A DNA stretch of 11,536 bases, taken from assembly GCA_018067055.1 (NCBI GenBank), contig JAGPVK010000086.1:1-11536 (forward strand), read 5' to 3'. Positions 7,962 to 11,536 of this stretch are shown here, in pieces. A program made the translations under genes and the position numbers. The notes under the pieces were generated by a model. The model saw only the letters and a program-made list of their open reading frames with translations. It was not told where the DNA came from and ran no database searches. Each line of letters begins with the position of its first letter. Positions within the stretch are counted from its first letter, which is position 1. The DNA comes from Sphingomonadales bacterium (GTDB taxonomy: Bacteria > Pseudomonadota > Alphaproteobacteria > Sphingomonadales > Sphingomonadaceae).

Positions 7962-8909
7962 TCATTGTCCTGGCTCATAGTCGGGCAGTGCTGGTGCCGA
8001 CAATAACGACCCTGCCCCACCCTGGTCCAGTCGTTCGGTCACATTGGTCATGGATTTGGTCAGCGCCTGCATGTCCTGGACCAGCTGGTCCACTTCGGGC
8101 AGCGTCTTTTTGGAAAAATGCTCAGCGCCAGGCTGTGCATTTTTCAGAACCCCTTCCAGCGCCCGGAGGCTCTTGTCGGCAGCATCCAGCGTATTGGCCA
8201 GATTCTTGGCTATCGGTTGGCCGTTGTTGGTTAGAAATTCATTGGTACTGTCCGCTACAAGCGATAGCTTCTCGGCGGTCACACCAGCATTGCGAATGGC
8301 GATCCGCGCTTCTGCCATCAGCGCCTCCAGCGCCGGCGCCTGTTGGGCCAGACTGCCGGTCAACTTGTCGGTATTGGCCAATATACCGCTGATCGATTTC
8401 TGATTCTTGTCCGACAACAATTCCGTCAGCCGTTCGGTCAAAGTTGCCAGCCGTTCCACCACCAACGGAGCGCTGTTGAGCAATTCGCCCAGCGCTCCCG
8501 GCTTGGTCGGGATCACCGGCACCCCTTCCGGGCCGAGTTCGGTGATCGGCGGGGCCCCTTTTTTGGCTCCATCAAGCTGGATATTGGGCGGTGCAGTGAA
8601 GCTGACGCTCTGGATTGTGGCGGTGGTGCCTTCGAGGATCGGCGTGTCCTTGCTCACCGCAATGCGCACGCGGACAAAGTTCGGGTCCTTTTTCCACAAT
8701 TCAACCTTGATCACCTGCCCCGAGGGTACACCGGCAAAGGTTACGCCCGTTCCCGAGGCCAGTCCGCCTACCGATTGGGAAAAGAATATGTCATATTGCT
8801 TGGTCTCGCCGTCACCAAAGCGGACGATCCAGACCAGAAAGGCCGCGACAAGCGCCAGCATCGCCAAAGTGACAACACCGACAAGGATATGGTTGGAGCG
8901 CGTTTCCAT
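7962..8909 (-). CDS. mlaD: MlaD-family (MCE domain) phospholipid transport protein
   Basis: This 315-residue protein is anchored in the inner membrane by one N-terminal segment (about 8-30) and has a periplasmic MCE domain at about 37-115, including LASGTGVTFAGVPSGQVIKV (50-69), the typical G-x-x-V-x-x-x-G-V-x-x-G-x-V pattern. MlaD forms a hexameric ring that passes lipid between the MlaEF transporter and the outer membrane. The region from about 140 to 295 is long, rich in Leu, Ala and Thr with heptad-like spacing, and probably alpha-helical. E. coli MlaD (about 183 residues) lacks such a tail, so this one resembles the longer MCE proteins whose helices form a tube or needle. The ATG at 8907-8909 has a strong ribosome binding site, AGAGGTGA (8915-8922 on the plus strand), with GAGG 8 nt from the start. 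Confidence 0.93.
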   Translation of the reverse strand: METRSNHILVGVVTLAMLALVAAFLVWIVRFGDGETKQYDIFFSQSVGGLASGTGVTFAGVPSGQVIKVELWKKDPNFVRVRIAVSKDTPILEGTTATIQSVSFTAPPNIQLDGAKKGAPPITELGPEGVPVIPTKPGALGELLNSAPLVVERLATLTERLTELLSDKNQKSISGILANTDKLTGSLAQQAPALEALMAEARIAIRNAGVTAEKLSLVADSTNEFLTNNGQPIAKNLANTLDAADKSLRALEGVLKNAQPGAEHFSKKTLPEVDQLVQDMQALTKSMTNVTERLDQGGAGSLLSAPALPDYEPGQ

Positions 8910-8974
8910 CTATCTCACCTCTATGACGAGCGGTGCCGTCACCTGCAACAATTCTCTCATTTGCTTCGCAAACC
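8910..8974 (-). other. mlaF-mlaD intergenic gap with small hairpin
   Basis: This 65-bp gap is the longest inside the mla operon. It holds a perfect 5-bp inverted repeat, TTTGC-TTC-GCAAA at 8960-8972, which would form a small hairpin a few bases after the mlaF stop codon, and then the strong mlaD ribosome binding site. There is no T-tract after the stem, so it does not look like a full intrinsic terminator. Confidence 0.4.
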
Positions 8975-9799
8975 TCATCCCAGCACCTTTTTCCCGGCGG
9001 AGGCCAACCGGCCGCGCGGGCCGTTGAAATATTCCTGGATCCAGGGATGGTCCAGCGCGAGCAGTTCGTCGATCGTGCCAACCGCGATCACACGCTGGTC
9101 AGCGAGCACCGCGACCCGGTCACAAATCGCGTGCAGCGTATCCAGATCGTGGGTGATCAGGAATACGGTCAAGCCAAGGGTCTGCTGCAATTCCTTGGTC
9201 AGATTGTCGAATGCGGCAGCGCCGATCGGATCCAGACCAGCAGTCGGCTCATCGAGAAACAGCAGTTCCGGATCGAGCGCCAGCGCCCGGGCGATACCGG
9301 CCCGTTTGCGCATCCCGCCGGACAGTTCGGACGGATATTTAGGCGCTGCATCGGGCGGCAGACCGGACAGACAGACCTTGTATTTGGCAACTTCGCGCCG
9401 GAACTCACGGTCCATATCCGGATAGAATTCGCGGATCGGTACCATCACATTTTCGGCCACGGTCAGTGTCGAAAACAGCGCGCCACCCTGAAACAGGACA
9501 CCCCAGCGCTTGCGAATTTCGATCGTGTGGGAATCGGATTTACCCAATATCTGTTCGCCGAAAACCCTGATCTCGCCTTCCTTCGGTGTCTGCAGCCCGA
9601 TAATCGAACGCATCAGCACCGATTTGCCGGTGCCGGATCCGCCGACCACACCGATGATTTCGCCGCGATGCACGTCGAGATCGAGATTGTCGTGCACCAC
9701 CTGCTCGCCGAAGGCGTTGCGCAGTCCGTGGACGCTGACGATCGGACCTTCATAGTCGGGATCATATGTGATCGCTTTGGAATCGAGCATCAATTCCAT
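8975..9799 (-). CDS. mlaF: MlaF-type ABC transporter ATP-binding protein
   Basis: This 274-residue ATPase would power phospholipid transport by the MlaE permease, on the cytoplasmic side of the inner membrane. All ABC motifs are intact: Walker A GGSGTGKS (53-60), Q-loop Q104 in VLFQGGALFS, signature LSGGMRKR (159-166), Walker B LLFLDEP (179-185) with E184, D-loop AGLDP, and the H-loop His in ITHD (215-218). The LFQGGALFSTLTVAENV stretch and the C-terminal QEYFNGPRGR (255-264) are characteristic of MlaF-type ATPases. It overlaps the end of mlaE by 10 nt if the ATG at 9797-9799 is used. The alternative ATG at 9788-9790 would give a TGATG one-base overlap and remove three residues; I cannot separate them. 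Confidence 0.95.
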   Translation of the reverse strand: MELMLDSKAITYDPDYEGPIVSVHGLRNAFGEQVVHDNLDLDVHRGEIIGVVGGSGTGKSVLMRSIIGLQTPKEGEIRVFGEQILGKSDSHTIEIRKRWGVLFQGGALFSTLTVAENVMVPIREFYPDMDREFRREVAKYKVCLSGLPPDAAPKYPSELSGGMRKRAGIARALALDPELLFLDEPTAGLDPIGAAAFDNLTKELQQTLGLTVFLITHDLDTLHAICDRVAVLADQRVIAVGTIDELLALDHPWIQEYFNGPRGRLASAGKKVLG

Positions 9800-10905
9800 C
9801 CGATCCAGGTAAAGAAGACCGCGAAAAAGGCGTCGAGGACGATGACCAGAAAAATCGCCTGGACAACCGCGGCGGTGGTCCGCTTGCCGACATCCTCGGC
9901 ATTGCCCTTGACTTGCATGCCCTGATAACAGCCGGTAATCGCAATGATCGCACCGAACACCGGCGCCTTGACGAGCCCGACATAGACGTCGGTCAGCGGT
10001 ACAACCTCCCGGATACGGGAGAAAAATGTCGCTGGCGGGATATCCAGTTCGACCCAGCTCAGCAGGCCGCCGCCGATGATCGCAACAACCGATGCATAGA
10101 AACCGAGCAGCGGCAGCATGAACACCGCGGCGATAAAGCGCGGCAGCACCAGCGCCTCGATCGGCGACACGCCAATCGTCCGCATCGCGTCAATTTCCTC
10201 GGTCAGCTTCATCGTGCCGATTTGCGCGGCAAAGGCCGAGCCGGAACGGCCCGCCACCATGATCGCGGTCATCAGCACACCTAGTTCGCGCAGCGTCAGC
10301 CGGCCGACAAGGTTGACGGTGAACACTTCCGCACCAAATTGCCGCAGCTGCACCGCGCCCTGTTGCGCAATTACCAGCCCGATCAGAAAGCTCATCAGGC
10401 CGACGATACCGAGCGCACGAACGCCGACGACGTCAAAACGCTGGACCACGGCATTCCATCTGATCTGGCCGGGATGCCGGACCAGTCGAAAGAAACCGAT
10501 GATGATCGCACCGAAAAAGCCAACCAATCCGGTCAATGTGGTAAAGGCTATGGCGGTTGCCTCGCCGACCTCGCTAACCACCCGGATCACCGGATTGAGT
10601 GGTTCCGGTCGGATTTCGGTCGGCTGGTCAGCCCCCGCCACGGCCGCAATCAGCCGCTTTGCATCGTCATCCGCACCGACAATCGCGGCTTCCGTATCGC
10701 GCGCTGTGCGGTGAATGAGCCAGGCTCCGACAGTATCGACATAGCCGGTTTCGGATATATCCAGCGCCTTGACGTCGCCGCCATATTCTCGCAGCCGTTC
10801 CGGCAAATCTCCAATGCTGGCAATCGAAAGATCGCCGGAAAAACGCAGCGTAACCGCTCCGTCTTCGGCTGTCTCTTCGACAAAATCGCTGGGCATCGAC
10901 ATCAT
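9790..10905 (-). CDS. mlaE: MlaE-family lipid ABC transporter permease with N-terminal STAS domain
   Basis: This is the permease of the Mla-type phospholipid transporter. Numbered from the ATG at 10903-10905, it has 371 residues in two parts. The first, about 8-100, is a STAS domain (TLRFSGDLSIASI, then ALDISETGYVDTVGAWLIH), the domain that in E. coli is the separate protein MlaB. The second, about 115-371, is the MlaE permease with several membrane helices, the signature MVAGRSGSAFAAQIGTMKL (216-234), and the following cytoplasmic stretch TEEIDAMRTIGVSPIEALVL, which contacts the ATPase in this family. E. coli MlaE is about 260 residues; the extra length is the STAS fusion. Start choice is uncertain: a TTG at 10932 and ATGs at 10902 and 10896 are in frame, with AGAG just upstream of 10905. 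It is the first gene of the mlaE-mlaF-mlaD-lipoprotein operon and is divergent from the HAD-IB gene. Confidence 0.92.
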   Translation of the reverse strand: MMSMPSDFVEETAEDGAVTLRFSGDLSIASIGDLPERLREYGGDVKALDISETGYVDTVGAWLIHRTARDTEAAIVGADDDAKRLIAAVAGADQPTEIRPEPLNPVIRVVSEVGEATAIAFTTLTGLVGFFGAIIIGFFRLVRHPGQIRWNAVVQRFDVVGVRALGIVGLMSFLIGLVIAQQGAVQLRQFGAEVFTVNLVGRLTLRELGVLMTAIMVAGRSGSAFAAQIGTMKLTEEIDAMRTIGVSPIEALVLPRFIAAVFMLPLLGFYASVVAIIGGGLLSWVELDIPPATFFSRIREVVPLTDVYVGLVKAPVFGAIIAITGCYQGMQVKGNAEDVGKRTTAAVVQAIFLVIVLDAFFAVFFTWIGWN

Positions 10906-11018
10906 CTCTATAGGTGACGGAAATTGTGGCAAAGCTCAAGCGATTAAACCGCTCAAATATTTGGTGCTTTTACGACCATGATGCTATGGCACCGCCCGAA
11001 CGGCAACTTCGGGACAGC
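10906..11018. promoter_or_regulatory. Divergent intergenic region, mla operon / HAD-IB gene
   Basis: The 113 bp between two divergent starts must carry the promoters of the mla operon and probably of the HAD-IB gene. On the plus strand TTGGTG (10961-10966) followed 18 nt later by TATGGC (10985-10990) is a weak candidate that would fit a start at 11019. The hexamer GCTCAA is repeated directly at 10934-10939 and 10951-10956, 17 bp apart. On the minus strand I see no convincing -35/-10 pair. No terminator or RNA gene is visible. Confidence 0.3.
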
Positions 11019-11536
11019 ATGCAAAAAATATCGCTTTACGACATGGACCGGACGATCACCGTGCGCGGGACCTATACGCCGTTCCTGTTTCACGTGCTTT
11101 TTGCCCGGGCACCGTGGCGGCTGGTTTTTCTGCCCCTCCTGCCCTTCGGCTTCATTGCATATGGACTCAAGCTGATCAGTCGCGGGCAATTGAAGACTTT
11201 CAACCAGCGGATGTTGCTCGGGAATGCTCCGAAACTTTCAGCATTGCGGCCGCATATCGAAAGCTTTGCCGACAAGGTGCTGCGTTCCAATCGCCACCAG
11301 AAAGCGATTGATCAGGTCGAAGCGGATCGCGCTGACGGGCGGACTCTGGTACTGGTCACCGCATCCTACGAACTTTATGCCGAAGCGATTGCCCGGCGTC
11401 TGGGATTTGATCACCTGATCGGAACGCTGCTGATGGTCGACGGTGAAGGCCGGGTGCGGCCGCAGATCATCGGCGAGAATTGCTATGATGATGCCAAGAT
11501 CGGCCGGATCGAGGATCTGTTCGCCCAGCAGGGCTG
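11019..11536 (+). CDS. HAD-IB family phosphatase, PgpC/YfhB-like, 5' part only
   Basis: The frame is open to the window edge, giving the first 172 residues. It starts with the HAD motif I as SLYDMDRTIT, with D8 the expected nucleophile and D10 the general acid. Motif II is LVLVTAS (110-116), and K160 in DDAKIG is the likely motif III lysine; motif IV lies beyond the edge. A hydrophobic segment, WRLVFLPLLPFGFIAYGLKL (33-52), sits between motifs I and II. This layout, nucleophile motif, then PFLFHVLFARAP, then a PLLP-containing hydrophobic stretch, closely resembles what I recall of E. coli PgpC (YfhB), which dephosphorylates phosphatidylglycerophosphate. Phosphoserine-phosphatase-like or CicA-like roles remain possible. 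I chose the ATG at 11019 because GGGA (11011-11014) precedes it and motif I then lies at the usual distance; an in-frame ATG at 10986 would add 11 residues. It is divergent from mlaE. Confidence 0.85.
   Translation, partial: MQKISLYDMDRTITVRGTYTPFLFHVLFARAPWRLVFLPLLPFGFIAYGLKLISRGQLKTFNQRMLLGNAPKLSALRPHIESFADKVLRSNRHQKAIDQVEADRADGRTLVLVTASYELYAEAIARRLGFDHLIGTLLMVDGEGRVRPQIIGENCYDDAKIGRIEDLFAQQG

Noticed and set aside
8343..9925. Long plus-strand frames across mlaD and mlaF (8343-9425 and 8933-9925)
   Set aside because: They lie antisense to genes with clear MCE and ABC motifs and show no family features of their own.
10906..10932. TTG at 10932 as start of mlaE
   Set aside because: Three in-frame ATGs (10905, 10902, 10896) follow closely, the extra residues precede the STAS domain without adding to it, and AGAG lies just before 10905. 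It is not fully excluded.
1..11536. Mobile elements, CRISPR, RNA genes, or a foreign island
   Set aside because: I saw no transposase, integrase, repeat array, tRNA or rRNA sequence. All genes are housekeeping or envelope types, and base composition looks even by eye.

Overview
The window looks like ordinary chromosomal core sequence from an alphaproteobacterium, most likely a sphingomonad (order Sphingomonadales). This rests on the moderately high G+C, the ubiquinol-cytochrome c chaperone next to a DUF177 gene, the Lgt sequence style, the MidA/NDUFAF7-type methyltransferase directly behind lgt, and an MlaE permease with a fused STAS domain. The taxonomic call is inference. I see no rRNA, tRNA, CRISPR array, IS element, integrase or phage gene.

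Layout. (1) 1-827, plus strand: the 3' end of a cytochrome bc1 assembly chaperone gene and a DUF177/YceD gene, overlapping as ATGA. (2) 824-5310, minus strand: an acyl-CoA ligase followed by glnD, the PII uridylyltransferase, also overlapping by 4 nt and so probably one transcript. The glnD and DUF177 stop codons share one CTAG. (3) 5311-5389: a short divergent intergenic region with a candidate lgt promoter and a small inverted repeat. (4) 5390-7334, plus strand: lgt and a MidA/NDUFAF7-like methyltransferase, both apparently starting at TTG and overlapping by 8 nt. (5) 7352-10905, minus strand: a four-gene phospholipid-transport operon, mlaE (with STAS domain), mlaF, mlaD and an outer-membrane-type auxiliary lipoprotein. 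(6) 10906-11018: a divergent intergenic region. (7) 11019 to the end, plus strand: the 5' part of an HAD-IB phosphatase resembling PgpC/YfhB, cut by the window edge.

How they fit together. The right half is about the cell envelope. Lgt puts the diacylglycerol on prolipoproteins, and the lipoprotein at the end of the mla operon is an evident Lgt substrate. MlaE-MlaF-MlaD would move phospholipid between the inner and outer membrane. The HAD-IB protein may dephosphorylate a lipid phosphate such as phosphatidylglycerophosphate. The left half holds respiratory assembly (bc1 chaperone), nitrogen signalling (GlnD) and acyl activation (ligase). Coding density is very high: the largest intergenic gap is about 113 bp, so there is no gene-free stretch above 300 bases.

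I do not see a clearly new biological system. The points most worth a second look are the PgpC-like HAD protein divergent from the mla operon, the STAS-MlaE fusion paired with a PqiC-type lipoprotein, and the coupling of an acyl-CoA ligase to glnD.
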